Shown one piece after another: positions 49,635 to 59,377 of a stretch of DNA of 64,000 nt. The notes beneath the pieces were generated by a model. That model was given only the letters and a program-made list of their open reading frames with translations, searched no databases and had not been told where the DNA came from. The position numbers and the translations under genes were made by a program. Origin of the DNA: Terrisporobacter sp. (GTDB lineage: Bacteria; Bacillota_A; Clostridia; Peptostreptococcales; Peptostreptococcaceae); the NCBI GenBank assembly GCA_029851945.1, contig JARKUZ010000057.1, positions 62,001 to 126,000 on the forward strand, read 5' to 3'. Numbering within the stretch: position 1 is the first letter of the stretch; every line of letters begins with the position of its first letter.

Positions 49635-50710
49635 TAAATAATACTTGCAAAATATATATAGACGAAGGTTATAGAAATTTTCAAAAAAGCTTATACGAAG
49701 CTTGTAATTTAAACTCCATAGATGAATTAAATAAAAAATATGATGCTTACTTTGTAATATGTGACTACAATACATATAATTATCAACTACACAGTATGAT
49801 GAAGCATTTAAATGGAAGTTGTATTTATGAATATATAATTAATCCTGGTGAAGATTCAAAGTCATTAGAAGACTATGAAAGAATTATGAGTTATTGTAAA
49901 AAAATAAGCTTAAGCAGAAAATCATTAATAATAGCTCTTGGTGGCGGAGTAGTAGGTGATTTAGCTGGATTTGTTGCTGCTACATATATGAGAGGAATAG
50001 ACTATGTCCAAATACCTACATCTTTACTTGCTCAAGTTGATTCATCGATAGGTGGAAAAACGGGTATTAATTTAGGAAATAGTAAAAATATAATAGGTGC
50101 ATTTCATCAACCTAAGATAACTTTCATAAATGTGGAGTCATTAAAAACTTTACCAGAAGAAGAATATTTAAGTGGTATGGGAGAAGTAATTAAATATGCT
50201 TTTATAAAAGATTATGATTTTCTAAATTATTTGATAGAAAATTATGAAGATATATTTGATAGAAAAATATCTACAATGCTTAATGTCGTAAAAAGATGTG
50301 CGCGAATTAAAGCTGATGTAGTTAATGAAGATGAAAAAGAAGGAGGACTTAGAAAAATATTAAATCTAGGTCATACTTTTGGTCATGGTATAGAAAAATT
50401 ATGTCATATTAGTCATGGAGATGCTGTAAGTATAGGAATAAACATGGCATTTAAGTTATCATTAAGAAAAAATTTAATTGAGGAAGAATATTATAATAAA
50501 TTTTTAGAGTTATGTGAAAAATTCAATATTCCAGTCGCTTTTAATTACGAAGATGAAAAAGAAATATTTAATATAATAAAAAGTGATAAGAAAAATAGTT
50601 TCAGTAAAATTAATTTAGTTCTTCCAGTAGGAAAAGGAAAAGTGGAAGTATTTGATAATATAGAAGATGATTTAATAATTGATGTGATAAAGGAGTGCAA
50701 TAATGCTTAG
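49622..50710 (+). CDS. aroB: 3-dehydroquinate synthase
   Basis: A 362-residue NAD- and metal-dependent enzyme that cyclises DAHP to 3-dehydroquinate. Motifs are ALGGGVVGDLAGFVAATYMRG (seen as GGGVVGDLAGF), PTSLLAQVDSSIGGKTGIN, and the metal ligands Glu (GEVIKYAF) and His (LGHTFGHGIE). It starts at TTG 49622, overlapping the end of aroC, with AGAGG just upstream, and overlaps aroA by 8 nt, so the three genes are translationally coupled. Confidence 0.95.
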   Translation: MEKIINNTCKIYIDEGYRNFQKSLYEACNLNSIDELNKKYDAYFVICDYNTYNYQLHSMMKHLNGSCIYEYIINPGEDSKSLEDYERIMSYCKKISLSRKSLIIALGGGVVGDLAGFVAATYMRGIDYVQIPTSLLAQVDSSIGGKTGINLGNSKNIIGAFHQPKITFINVESLKTLPEEEYLSGMGEVIKYAFIKDYDFLNYLIENYEDIFDRKISTMLNVVKRCARIKADVVNEDEKEGGLRKILNLGHTFGHGIEKLCHISHGDAVSIGINMAFKLSLRKNLIEEEYYNKFLELCEKFNIPVAFNYEDEKEIFNIIKSDKKNSFSKINLVLPVGKGKVEVFDNIEDDLIIDVIKECNNA

Positions 50711-51962
50711 AGGAACCTTTGAATTAATAGGAGATAAATCCATATCTCATAGAGCAATAATGTTATCATCTATTTCTAAAGGAAACAATAAAATAAGTAA
50801 TTTTTTAATGGGACAAGATTGTTTAAGTACAGTTGCTTGTTTTAGAAAAATGGGTGTAGATATAGAAATAAATAATACGGACATTTTTGTAAAAGGAAAA
50901 GGATTAAGAGGATTAAATGCTCCAAATAGTATTTTAGATGTTGGAAATTCTGGTACTACTATAAGATTAATGATGGGAATCCTAGCCGGACAAAACTTTG
51001 AAACTACTATAATAGGAGATGAATCTATAGGTAAAAGACCTATGAAAAGAGTAACAAATCCACTAAGAAGTATGGGTGCTATCATAAATGGAAAAGAAGA
51101 TGCCAATTATACACCTATAACTATAAAAGGTGGTAATTTAACTAATATAGATTATCATATGCCTGTATCATCAGCTCAAGTTAAGTCATCATTGATACTA
51201 GCTAGTCTATATGGAAATGATACAAGTATAATTCATGAAAAATATAAAAGTAGAAACCATACAGAAATTATGCTTAAGTCTTTTGGTGCTGATATAGAGA
51301 TAAATGATTTAGATATAAAAATAAATCCTATAGAGGAGCTTTATAACAGAGACATATATGTACCAGGAGATATCTCTTCGGCAGCATTTATAATTGTTGG
51401 AGCACTAATTACTGAAGGATCAGAAGTATTTATAAAAAATGTTGGTTTAAATGATACAAGAGTGGGAATTATAGATGTGATTAGAAAAATGAATGGAAAC
51501 ATTGAAATTGTAGAAGAACATGAAATATGTGGAGAAAAAGTAGGCAATTTACTTGTAAGATATAGCCCTAATCTAATAGGTATAACAATAGACAAAGATA
51601 TTATTCCAAGATTAATAGATGAAATACCTATAATTGCAGTTCTAGCAACTCAGGCTGAAGGAGATACTATTATAAAAGATGCCGCAGAGTTAAAAGTTAA
51701 AGAAAGTAATAGGATAAAATCTGTTGTAGATAATTTAAATAATATTGGAGCTAATGTAATTGAATTAGAGGATGGAATGATAATAAAAGGAAAAAGTAGA
51801 CTACAAGGTGGAAAAATTTTAACTTATAATGACCACAGAATTGCCATGGCATTTTCGATTGCAAATTTAATTTCTGAAAATAATATTTTGCTAGACAGTG
51901 ACAAATCTATTGATATTTCTTTTCCAGGATATTTCAATTTACTAAAAGAATTATCAAAATAA
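50703..51962 (+). CDS. aroA: 5-enolpyruvylshikimate-3-phosphate synthase
   Basis: A 419-residue two-domain EPSP synthase that joins PEP to shikimate-3-phosphate. Motifs are GDKSISHRAIMLSS, VGNSGTTIRLMMGILAG and the C-terminal KVKESNRI and NDHRIAMAFS. The Gly in GNSGTT is the residue at which substitutions alter glyphosate sensitivity. Class cannot be fixed by eye. The start is ATG 50703 after AAAGGAG. It is the last gene of the aroCBA cluster; no clear terminator was seen before pduL. Confidence 0.95.
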   Translation: MLRGTFELIGDKSISHRAIMLSSISKGNNKISNFLMGQDCLSTVACFRKMGVDIEINNTDIFVKGKGLRGLNAPNSILDVGNSGTTIRLMMGILAGQNFETTIIGDESIGKRPMKRVTNPLRSMGAIINGKEDANYTPITIKGGNLTNIDYHMPVSSAQVKSSLILASLYGNDTSIIHEKYKSRNHTEIMLKSFGADIEINDLDIKINPIEELYNRDIYVPGDISSAAFIIVGALITEGSEVFIKNVGLNDTRVGIIDVIRKMNGNIEIVEEHEICGEKVGNLLVRYSPNLIGITIDKDIIPRLIDEIPIIAVLATQAEGDTIIKDAAELKVKESNRIKSVVDNLNNIGANVIELEDGMIIKGKSRLQGGKILTYNDHRIAMAFSIANLISENNILLDSDKSIDISFPGYFNLLKELSK

Positions 51963-51972
51963 TTATTATCGT

Positions 51973-52001
51973 TTGATTTTACATAGAAACTTATGTATAA
52001 T
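51973..52001 (+). promoter_or_regulatory. pduL promoter
   Basis: TTGATT (51973-51978), a 17-nt spacer and TATAAT (51996-52001), 66 nt before the pduL start codon. Confidence 0.65.
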
Positions 52002-52066
52002 TGAATTGCAGAATTAATAATGATTAATTAACAAATATGTATAAAATTTTTTGGGAGGTTATATTT

Positions 52067-52630
52067 ATGAAATTACCAATAGCATTATCAAATAAGCATA
52101 TACACTTAAGTCAAGCAGATGTAGACGTTTTATTCGGAGCAGGATATGAGTTAACTCACAAGAAAGATTTATCTCAACCAGGACAATATGCTTGTGAAGA
52201 AATGGTAGAAGTGGTTGGACCAAAAGGAAGCACAAAAATGAGAGTCCTTGGACCAGTTAGACCAGAATCTCAAGTAGAAGTATCTTTAGCAGATGCTAGA
52301 GGTTTAGGAATAGTAGTTCCAGTTAGACAATCAGGAGATGTTGAAGGTACTCCAGGATGTAAATTAGTAGGACCTAAAGGTGAAGTTGAATTAGAAAGAG
52401 GAGTTATAGTTGCTTCTAGACATATTCATATGAGCTTAGAAGACGCTGAAAAATTCGGTGTTAAAGATAAAGATATAGTTTCAGTTCAAACTGAAGGCGA
52501 AAGAGGTCTTTTATTCAATAATGTATTAGTTAGAGCTAATGCTGCTTTCAAATTAGAAATGCATGTTGATTTAGAAGAAGGAAATGCTGCTGGAGTTAAA
52601 AACGGAGACTTAGTAACTCTAGTTAAGTAA
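52067..52630 (+). CDS. pduL: Phosphate propanoyl/acetyltransferase (PduL type)
   Basis: A 187-residue PduL-family phosphotransacylase that interconverts acyl-CoA and acyl-phosphate. Zinc-binding histidines are visible in SNKHIHLSQ and ASRHIHMSLEDAEKFG, and further His in KLEMHVDLEEGNA. There is no N-terminal microcompartment-targeting peptide and no microcompartment genes nearby, so it is likely the cytosolic phosphotransacetylase for acetate formation. The ATG at 52067 fits GGGAGG; an in-frame extension from 52037 lacks a site. Its codon use is less AT-biased than that of its neighbours, as expected for a highly expressed gene. Confidence 0.93.
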   Translation: MKLPIALSNKHIHLSQADVDVLFGAGYELTHKKDLSQPGQYACEEMVEVVGPKGSTKMRVLGPVRPESQVEVSLADARGLGIVVPVRQSGDVEGTPGCKLVGPKGEVELERGVIVASRHIHMSLEDAEKFGVKDKDIVSVQTEGERGLLFNNVLVRANAAFKLEMHVDLEEGNAAGVKNGDLVTLVK

Positions 52631-52647
52631 TTATTTTATATAATAAT

Positions 52648-52678
52648 AAAGTATGCATATTAATGGCATACTTTTTTA
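52648..52678 (+). terminator. Intrinsic terminator
   Basis: AAAGTATGC pairs with GCATACTTT, followed by T, after pduL. Confidence 0.85.
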
Positions 52679-52689
52679 TTATATAAAAA

Positions 52690-52722
52690 CAAAAAGCTAA
52701 GAGTAAGTTTTATCTCTTAGCC
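52690..52722 (-). terminator. Terminator of the HxlR gene
   Basis: On the minus strand GCTAAGAG pairs with CTCTTAGC (52714-52721 and 52696-52703), followed by a T run, directly after the regulator's stop codon. Confidence 0.85.
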
Positions 52723-52724
52723 AA

Positions 52725-53129
52725 TTACATGTCAATTTCAATAAGATCTTCTTTATTTTCAATAGTATTATGATGATTAGAATACATGATTCCAAATTTA
52801 TACATTTCTTTTAACATGGGAGTAATACTATTTCCTAAGTCTGTTAGACCATACTCAACCTTTGGTGGAAAAACAGGATAAACATTTCTATAAATCAATC
52901 CGTCGTCTTCAAGGCTTCTAAGCTGGTTAGTTAACATTTTTTGAGTTACATTAGGCAATTTTCTTTTTAAATCACTGAATCTTAATGATCCTCCACAAAG
53001 ATACCACAGTATTAGAATTTTCCATTTACCTGAAATTAATTTATGGACTAATTTCATAGGACAAGTTTCATATTGTTTACAACCTTTTTTATTATGACAT
53101 GCATCATGAAAGTTAATATCATTACCCAT
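52725..53129 (-). CDS. HxlR-family transcriptional regulator
   Basis: A protein of about 134 residues with the HxlR winged helix: CPMKLVHKLISGKWKILILW, LRFSDLKRKLPNVTQKML, a wing and YGLTDLGNSI. The conserved N-terminal Cys (YETCPM), plus extra cysteines in CHNKKGC, suggest redox or electrophile sensing as in HypR/QorR. The start ATG 53129 fits GGGGTGGG upstream; a longer frame from 53159 lacks a site. It is divergent from deoC, whose promoter region carries an 11-bp inverted repeat. Confidence 0.88.
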   Translation of the reverse strand: MGNDINFHDACHNKKGCKQYETCPMKLVHKLISGKWKILILWYLCGGSLRFSDLKRKLPNVTQKMLTNQLRSLEDDGLIYRNVYPVFPPKVEYGLTDLGNSITPMLKEMYKFGIMYSNHHNTIENKEDLIEIDM

Positions 53130-53574
53130 TATTCCCACCCCTAATATATAAATTATCAAAATTAATAATACTCAAAAGTGATTATAACACTTAGTTAAAG
53201 TAAAAATCAAGGAATGGGATATTGTATATAGTATACTTTTTGATACTACGTATAAAAATAGTGCCTTATTGATAGATATTTATAAGAGTACTAATATATA
53301 AATGTAGATAAAGTTACAAATAATACAAACTGTTTTAAATTATATTAGCAGTTTATTTATTTTTTTTGAATATTTATTTTTTTAAGTTAAAAACTATATG
53401 TAATTAAATATTATTAAGAAAATAGAGGAAACTCTCCTTTAAAAAAATATTTATATGTGCTAACATAATAGTGAACGTATATTTATTGACAATGCATCAC
53501 TTTCATCATAAATATGATTACACATATTTATGATTGAGATAGGAAATATTACATAATATAAAAGGAGTTTAACA
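53130..53574. other. Divergent intergenic region hxlR-deoC
   Basis: About 445 bases. It holds the HxlR ribosome site and promoter region, a run of AT-rich sequence with nothing recognised (53200-53480), then the deoC promoter and operator listed separately. Confidence 0.5.
53486..53533 (+). promoter_or_regulatory. deoC promoter with inverted-repeat operator
   Basis: -35 TTGACA (53486-53491), a 17-nt spacer and -10-like TAAATA (53509-53514). Over the -10 lies a perfect 11-bp inverted repeat, TCATAAATATG (53506-53516) and CATATTTATGA (53523-53533) with a 6-nt gap. This is the expected form of a repressor operator, for example a DeoR-type protein. Confidence 0.7.
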
Positions 53575-54249
53575 ATGAAAAAAAATATTGCTAATATGAT
53601 TGATCACACAGTACTAAAAGCTTTTTCAAGTAGAGAGGATGTAATAAAGGTTTGTAGCGAAGCTAAAGAACATGGATTCTTTTCAGTTTGTATAAATCCT
53701 ACTCATATTGAACTTGCTAAAAAAGAATTAGAAGGCAGTAATGTAAAAGTTTGTACAGTAATAGGATTCCCTTTAGGAGCAAATACTAGTGAGGTAAAAG
53801 CTTTTGAAACAAAAGATGCTATTGCAAAAGGTGCTCATGAAGTTGATATGGTTATAAATATAGGAGCTTTAAAAGATAAAAATTATGACTTAGTTTATAA
53901 TGATATAAAAGCAGTTGTAGATGCTGCAAATAAAGAAGCTTTAGTGAAAGTTATAATAGAGACTTGTTACTTAACTGATGAAGAAAAAACAATAGCATGT
54001 GAACTTTCAGTGAAAGCTGGAGCAGATTATGTTAAAACATCAACTGGATTTGGAACAGGTGGATCAACACCAGAAGATATAAAGCTAATGAGAGATGTGG
54101 TTGGAGCAAATATTGGTGTTAAAGCATCAGGTGGTGTTAGAACTACTGAGGATGCTATAAAGGTTATAGATGCTGGAGCATCAAGAATAGGAGCTAGTTC
54201 ATCTATATCAATAGCTACTGGAAAAGAAACAGATACAGTAGGATACTAA
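53575..54249 (+). CDS. deoC: Deoxyribose-phosphate aldolase
   Basis: A 224-residue class I aldolase that splits 2-deoxyribose-5-phosphate into acetaldehyde and glyceraldehyde-3-phosphate. The Schiff-base Lys is in [13 protein letters not shown], the second catalytic Lys in VGVKASGG-like [11 protein letters not shown], and Asp in [13 protein letters not shown]. The length is typical. The start is ATG 53575 after AAAGGAG. It stands alone here, without the usual nucleoside phosphorylase partners, and is controlled by a promoter with an inverted-repeat operator. Confidence 0.95.
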   Translation: MKKNIANMIDHTVLKAFSSREDVIKVCSEAKEHGFFSVCINPTHIELAKKELEGSNVKVCTVIGFPLGANTSEVKAFETKDAIAKGAHEVDMVINIGALKDKNYDLVYNDIKAVVDAANKEALVKVIIETCYLTDEEKTIACELSVKAGADYVKTSTGFGTGGSTPEDIKLMRDVVGANIGVKASGGVRTTEDAIKVIDAGASRIGASSSISIATGKETDTVGY

Positions 54250-54283
54250 GATACTAATGTGATTTTAGTGATAAAAGTATCTT
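54248..54283 (+). terminator. Weak terminator-like hairpin
   Basis: AAGATACT (54248-54255) pairs with AGTATCTT (54276-54283) after deoC. The following T run is poor. Confidence 0.45.
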
Positions 54284-54617
54284 ATTAAAAAAATAATCTA
54301 GTATGGATTATCATATATTAAGGAAATTTTAACCAATAATAAGTGATTTGATTAGCTTGTTATAAAATGGGTATTAAAATTAAAGTAATATTAGGATAAA
54401 TAAAATTCAACAAAATAAAAAAATTTTTTATCTAATTAAAAATAAGCGTTAATTTTATAAAGGACTTTAACTAAATAAGCAGAATATTGTTAATAAATGT
54501 AAAAAGTGTTTTATAAAACAAGCTAGTACTTATGGATTGACAAGATTGATAGTTTTATAAACATACTATAATAAAAAATGTATAGTATTTAGGGTAAAAT
54601 TAAGGAGGAAACATAAA
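54250..54617. other. Gap upstream of nifJ with palindrome
   Basis: No gene in 368 bases. It holds the weak terminator of deoC, a perfect 14-bp palindrome TGTTTTATAAAACA (54507-54520), and promoter-like elements (TTGACA at 54537, TATAAT at 54567) that are not optimally spaced. The palindrome is a candidate operator for redox or carbon control of PFOR. Confidence 0.45.
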
Positions 54618-57600
54618 ATGGCTAAATTTATGAAAACAGTTGATGGAAATACAGCTGCTGCTCATGTTGCCTATGCGTTTACTGAAGTAGCTGCTATATA
54701 TCCAATAACTCCATCATCAACTATGGCAGAATTAGTTGACGAATGGGCGTCTCAAGGAAGAAAAAATGTATTTGGACAAAAAGTAAAAGTTGTTGAAATG
54801 CAATCTGAAGCAGGAGCTGCTGGAGCATTCCACGGTTCATTACAAGCAGGAGCTTTAACTTCTACTTTTACAGCTTCACAAGGTTTATTATTAATGATAC
54901 CAAATATGTATAAATGTGCTGGTGAATTATTACCAGGTGTATTCCACGTTACTGCACGTGCATTAGCTTCACAAGCATTATCTATATTCGGTGACCATCA
55001 GGACGTTATGGCAGCTAGACAAACTGGTGTTGTTATGCTTGCATCAGGATCAGTTCAAGAAGTTGCTGATATAGCTCCTGTTGCACATATGTCTGCAATA
55101 GAAGGGTCATTACCATTCCTACACTTCTTCGATGGATTCAGAACATCTCATGAAATCCAAAAAGTTGAATTAATGGAAAATGAAGATTACGCTAAATTAT
55201 TAGACAAAGAAGCTTTACAAGCATTTAGAGATAAGTCATTATCTCCAAATAACCCAGTAACAAGAGGTACAGCTCAAAACCCTGATATATACTTCCAAAC
55301 AAGAGAAGTTTCTAATAAATACTACAATGATATAGTAGGAATAGTAGAAAAAAATATGGCAAGAATGAGCGAAATAACAGGAAGAAAACATAGCTTATTT
55401 GATTACTATGGAGCAGAAGATGCTACACATTTAATAGTTGCTATGGGTTCTGTTACAGAAGCTTTAGAAGAAACTATAGATTACTTAAATGCTAAAGGAG
55501 AAAAAGTTGGTTTAGTAAAAGTTCACTTATTCAGACCGTTCTCTGCAAAACATTTCTTAGACTGTGTGCCTAAAACTGTTGAAAGAGTTTGTGTATTAGA
55601 TAGAACTAAAGAACCAGGTGCTATCGGTGAGCCATTATATCTAGATGTATGTAATGTATTTGCTCAATCAGAAATATCTCCGTTAATAGTAGGTGGAAGA
55701 TATGGATTAGGATCAAAAGATACTACTCCGACTGACTTAAATGCAGTATTCCAAAACTTAAAATCAGAAAAACCTAAAAATGGATTTACTATAGGTATAG
55801 TAGATGACGTAACAAATACATCACTACCAGTAGAAGAAGAAGTTAAAATAAAAGTTCCAGGAACTGTAAGATGTAAATTCTGGGGACTTGGATCAGATGG
55901 TACTGTTGGTGCTAATAAACAAGCAATAAAAATTATAGGTGACCACACAGATAAATATGCACAAGCATACTTTGACTATGATTCTAAAAAATCTGGTGGT
56001 ATAACAATGTCTCACTTAAGATTTGGTGATCAACCAATAAGATCAACATATCTTTTAGATGAATCTGATTATATTGCTTGTCATAATCAATCATATGTAT
56101 TCAAATATGATTTATTAAAAGGATTAAGAAAAGGTGGTACATTCGTACTTAATACAATATGGGATGCAGAAGGATTAGATGCTAACCTTCCAGCAGATAT
56201 GAAGCAATATATAGCTAAAAATGACATACAATTCTATACAATAAATGCTGTTAAAATAGGTCAAGAAATAGGACTTGGAAATAGAATAAACATGATATGT
56301 CAAGCTGCATTCTTCAAATTAGCTGATATAATACCAGTTGAAGATGCTGTTAAATACTTAAAAGATTCTATCGTAAAAGCTTACGGTAAAAAAGGTGAAA
56401 AAATAGTAAACATGAACCACCAAGCTGTTGATGCTGGTATAAATTCATTAGTAAAAGTAGAAGTTCCAGCTTCTTGGGCAAATGCTACTGATTCACATAA
56501 TGATCCTAAAGTTGAAGAACCTGATTTCATCAAAAATATATTAAGACCAATGAGTGCTCAAAAAGGTAATGATTTACCAGTAAGTGCATTCTTAGGATAT
56601 GAAGATGGAACATTCCCAGCAGGTACTGCAGCTTATGAAAAACGTGGAGTAGCAGTAAATGTTCCTGAATGGGATATAGAAAAATGTATACAATGTAATA
56701 GATGTGCATTTATATGTCCACATGCATGTATAAGACCTGTTCTTGTAAATGAAGAAGAATTAGCAAATGCTCCAGAAGCATTTGAAGCTAAAAAAGCTAC
56801 TGGTAAAGGATTAGAAGGATTACAATATAGAATACAAGTATCTCCAATGGATTGTACAGGATGTGGAAACTGTGCTGATGTATGTCCTGCTAAAGGTAAA
56901 GCTTTAGTAATGAAGCCTCTTGATACTCAAGATGTTGAAATTGAAAATTGGGCTTATGCAGTAGATCCAAATAAAGTTTCACCAAAAGGTGATGTAATGA
57001 ATGTTAATACTGTTAAAGGTTCTCAATTTAGACAACCATTAATGGAATTCTCAGGTGCTTGTGCAGGATGTGGAGAAACTCCATATATCAAACTTGTAAC
57101 TCAATTATTCGGACCAAGAATGATGATAGCAAATGCTACTGGATGTTCATCAATTTGGGGTGGGTCAGCTCCATCAACTCCATATACTACAAACCACGAA
57201 GGTAAAGGTCCATCTTGGGCTAACTCATTATTCGAGGATAATGCAGAATATGGATTAGGTATGCATTTAGGTGTTCAGCAAATAAGAGAAAAATTAACTT
57301 TAGATATAGAACAACTAGTTGCTAATGCTTGCTGTGAAGAAGGAAGAGAAGTATTACAAAACTGGTTAGATAATAAAGATAATGGTGAAGCCTCTGTTGA
57401 AGCAAGTAAGGCTGTTGTTGAATTAATAAACAAAGTTCAAACAGATAATGAGGAAGTTAAATCATTAATAGCTTCAATAAAAGAAAGAGAAGATTACTTA
57501 ATTAAGAGATCTCAATGGATTCTTGGTGGAGATGGATGGGCTTATGACATCGGATATGGTGGATTAGATCATGTTCTTGCATCAGGAGAAAATATAAATG

Positions 57601-58151
57601 TTCTTGTATTTGATACAGAAATTTACTCAAATACAGGTGGTCAGTCATCTAAATCTACTCCAATTGCTGCTATGGCTAAATTTGCTGCATCTGGTAAGAG
57701 ATCTAGAAAGAAAGACCTTGGAATGATGGCTATGAGTTATGGTAATGTATATGTTGCTCAAGTAGCTATAGGTGCTGACTATAACCAATTTGTTAAGGCT
57801 GTTGTTGAAGCTGAAGCTTATGATGGACCATCTCTAATCATAGCATATGCTCCATGTATATCTCACGGATTAAAAGAAGGTATGGGTAGAACTATAGCTA
57901 ATGAAGAACAAGCTGTTAAGTGTGGATACTGGCATTTATACAGACATAATCCAACTCTTAAAATAGAAGGTAAAAATCCATTCTCACTTGATTCAAAAGA
58001 ACCAACTGAAAGCTTCAGAGAATTCTTAATGAAACAAGTAAGATACTCAGCTATAGCTAAGCAATTCCCAGATGAAGCTGAACAATTATTCACAGCTGCT
58101 GAAGAATCTGCTAAAGATAGATTAGAAAGTTATAAAAGATTAGCTCAATAA
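54618..58151 (+). CDS. nifJ: Pyruvate:ferredoxin (flavodoxin) oxidoreductase
   Basis: A 1177-residue single-chain PFOR that converts pyruvate and CoA to acetyl-CoA, CO2 and reduced ferredoxin, the central energy step of clostridia. Domains in order: pyruvate/TPP-side domain I (YPITPSSTMAELVDEW), domain II, CoA-related domain III, and a ferredoxin domain with two 4Fe-4S motifs (CIQCNRCAFICP near 690 and CTGCGNCADVCP near 750). The C-terminal TPP domain has CAGCGETPYIKL, the GDGWAYDIGYGGLDH metal/TPP motif and a further cysteine near the C-terminus (YAPCISHG). The length is that of full PFOR. The start is ATG 54618 after AAGGAGG. Codon use is biased toward a highly expressed set. Confidence 0.97.
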   Translation: MAKFMKTVDGNTAAAHVAYAFTEVAAIYPITPSSTMAELVDEWASQGRKNVFGQKVKVVEMQSEAGAAGAFHGSLQAGALTSTFTASQGLLLMIPNMYKCAGELLPGVFHVTARALASQALSIFGDHQDVMAARQTGVVMLASGSVQEVADIAPVAHMSAIEGSLPFLHFFDGFRTSHEIQKVELMENEDYAKLLDKEALQAFRDKSLSPNNPVTRGTAQNPDIYFQTREVSNKYYNDIVGIVEKNMARMSEITGRKHSLFDYYGAEDATHLIVAMGSVTEALEETIDYLNAKGEKVGLVKVHLFRPFSAKHFLDCVPKTVERVCVLDRTKEPGAIGEPLYLDVCNVFAQSEISPLIVGGRYGLGSKDTTPTDLNAVFQNLKSEKPKNGFTIGIVDDVTNTSLPVEEEVKIKVPGTVRCKFWGLGSDGTVGANKQAIKIIGDHTDKYAQAYFDYDSKKSGGITMSHLRFGDQPIRSTYLLDESDYIACHNQSYVFKYDLLKGLRKGGTFVLNTIWDAEGLDANLPADMKQYIAKNDIQFYTINAVKIGQEIGLGNRINMICQAAFFKLADIIPVEDAVKYLKDSIVKAYGKKGEKIVNMNHQAVDAGINSLVKVEVPASWANATDSHNDPKVEEPDFIKNILRPMSAQKGNDLPVSAFLGYEDGTFPAGTAAYEKRGVAVNVPEWDIEKCIQCNRCAFICPHACIRPVLVNEEELANAPEAFEAKKATGKGLEGLQYRIQVSPMDCTGCGNCADVCPAKGKALVMKPLDTQDVEIENWAYAVDPNKVSPKGDVMNVNTVKGSQFRQPLMEFSGACAGCGETPYIKLVTQLFGPRMMIANATGCSSIWGGSAPSTPYTTNHEGKGPSWANSLFEDNAEYGLGMHLGVQQIREKLTLDIEQLVANACCEEGREVLQNWLDNKDNGEASVEASKAVVELINKVQTDNEEVKSLIASIKEREDYLIKRSQWILGGDGWAYDIGYGGLDHVLASGENINVLVFDTEIYSNTGGQSSKSTPIAAMAKFAASGKRSRKKDLGMMAMSYGNVYVAQVAIGADYNQFVKAVVEAEAYDGPSLIIAYAPCISHGLKEGMGRTIANEEQAVKCGYWHLYRHNPTLKIEGKNPFSLDSKEPTESFREFLMKQVRYSAIAKQFPDEAEQLFTAAEESAKDRLESYKRLAQ

Positions 58152-58182
58152 TATAAATTAAAGAACTAAGATTTTAATATAG

Positions 58183-58214
58183 AAATGGTGGACTATTGTA
58201 GTCCACCATTTTTT
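58183..58214 (+). terminator. Intrinsic terminator
   Basis: AAATGGTGGACTA pairs with TAGTCCACCATTT over a short loop, with T6, after nifJ. Confidence 0.92.
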
Positions 58215-58457
58215 ATATTAAAAAATTGTAAATTAAAAGAGTCACTTAAGAAATCATTAGTTTAAAAAGATTATATTTATTATGTAATAAGTTATTATTA
58301 ATATTAGATAAAAATTTTTGCTTTCAAGAAATGAATTATCAAATTTATGAAAATAAGAAATATGGACTTTGGAAAACTTTACACTTTTGTAACGATATTT
58401 TATATGATTTATAATAAAATATAATTACTATAAAATATTAATTAAGTGAGGGAAAAT
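58215..58457. other. Short intergenic gap after nifJ
   Basis: Promoter region of the DUF975 gene. It is AT-rich, with no ORF or known motif seen. Confidence 0.4.
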
Positions 58458-59297
58458 ATGTGGAATAGAATTGAATTAAAAGAAAGAGGGAAAATTAGTT
58501 TCAAGAGATCTTATTGGAAGTCAGTACTAGTATGTGTCATTTTACTATTCTTATCATTTGGAGTAGGAGGTGGAGGAAGCAGTAGTGTGAGTTCTACAGC
58601 AAGTTCTTATATAAATAATAAAGTGAATAATGGTTACTATGAGGACTATGACGAAAATTATTATAATGATGATGGAGAGCAATTTTATGATGAATACTCA
58701 AGTGATGAAACATTTATCGAAGAGGATATAGGCATTTTTTTTAGTGTTTTTGCACCTATAGTTATAATAATAGTTGTTATATTATTTATTATTGGTATTG
58801 TTATTAAGTTTTTTGTGGCATATCCATTGCAAATTGGGGCTAATAATTTCTTTATGAATATTAGAGAAAGAGAAGGTAGTTTAGATAGCTTAATTTGTAT
58901 TTATAAAAGTGGAAAATTAAAAAATAGCGTAATAACAATGTTTATGCAAGAATTATTTATATTCCTATGGAGTTTATTACTTGTTATACCAGGCATAATA
59001 AAGTCTTATGAATATAGAATGATACCATATATATTATGTGAAAATCCTAATATAGATAGAAAAAGAGCTTTTGAGATAAGTAAACAAATGATGATGGGCA
59101 ATAAGTGGAATACTTTTATTCTAGATTTATCTTTTATAGGATGGAACATCTTATCAGCTATAACTTTTGGAGTAGTTGGTGTATTCTATGTAAATCCATA
59201 TATTCAAGCTACAAATGCAGAGTTATATGCAGTACTTAGAGAAGACGCTTTGATTAATGGATATGTTGATGAAATGGAATTGATAGGATTTAACTAA
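58458..59297 (+). CDS. DUF975 integral membrane protein
   Basis: A 279-residue membrane protein of the DUF975 family. The start WNRIELKERGKISFKRSYWK is the family hallmark, followed by a first helix (VLVCVILLFLSFGV). An acidic/Tyr/Asn-rich external loop (about residues 40-90) precedes further helices (IVIIIVVILFIIGIVI and so on) and the conserved FIFLWSLLLVIPGIIKSYEY and the KRAFEISKQMMMGNKW segment. The function is unknown. ATG 58458 is chosen because GAGGG precedes it; an in-frame GTG at 58446 overlaps that site. It is followed by a terminator. Confidence 0.88.
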   Translation: MWNRIELKERGKISFKRSYWKSVLVCVILLFLSFGVGGGGSSSVSSTASSYINNKVNNGYYEDYDENYYNDDGEQFYDEYSSDETFIEEDIGIFFSVFAPIVIIIVVILFIIGIVIKFFVAYPLQIGANNFFMNIREREGSLDSLICIYKSGKLKNSVITMFMQELFIFLWSLLLVIPGIIKSYEYRMIPYILCENPNIDRKRAFEISKQMMMGNKWNTFILDLSFIGWNILSAITFGVVGVFYVNPYIQATNAELYAVLREDALINGYVDEMELIGFN

Positions 59298-59302
59298 TAT
59301 AC

Positions 59303-59342
59303 AAAAAAATTCTTCCCACAAGCTTTAAGGGAAGAATTTTTG
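59303..59342 (+). terminator. Intrinsic terminator
   Basis: AAAAATTCTTCCC (59305-59317) pairs exactly with GGGAAGAATTTTT (59329-59341). Confidence 0.9.
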
Positions 59343-59377
59343 TAGTATTATAGATTATTGAAAAGGAAGTATTAAAT

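Noticed and set aside
52067..52630. PduL as part of a bacterial microcompartment
   Set aside because: No shell-protein or diol-dehydratase genes are nearby and the N-terminal encapsulation peptide is absent.
54537..54572. Standard sigma-A promoter for nifJ (TTGACA ... TATAAT)
   Set aside because: The two hexamers are 24 nt apart, too far for a normal promoter; an alternative TTGATA at 15 nt is also off, so the true promoter is unresolved.
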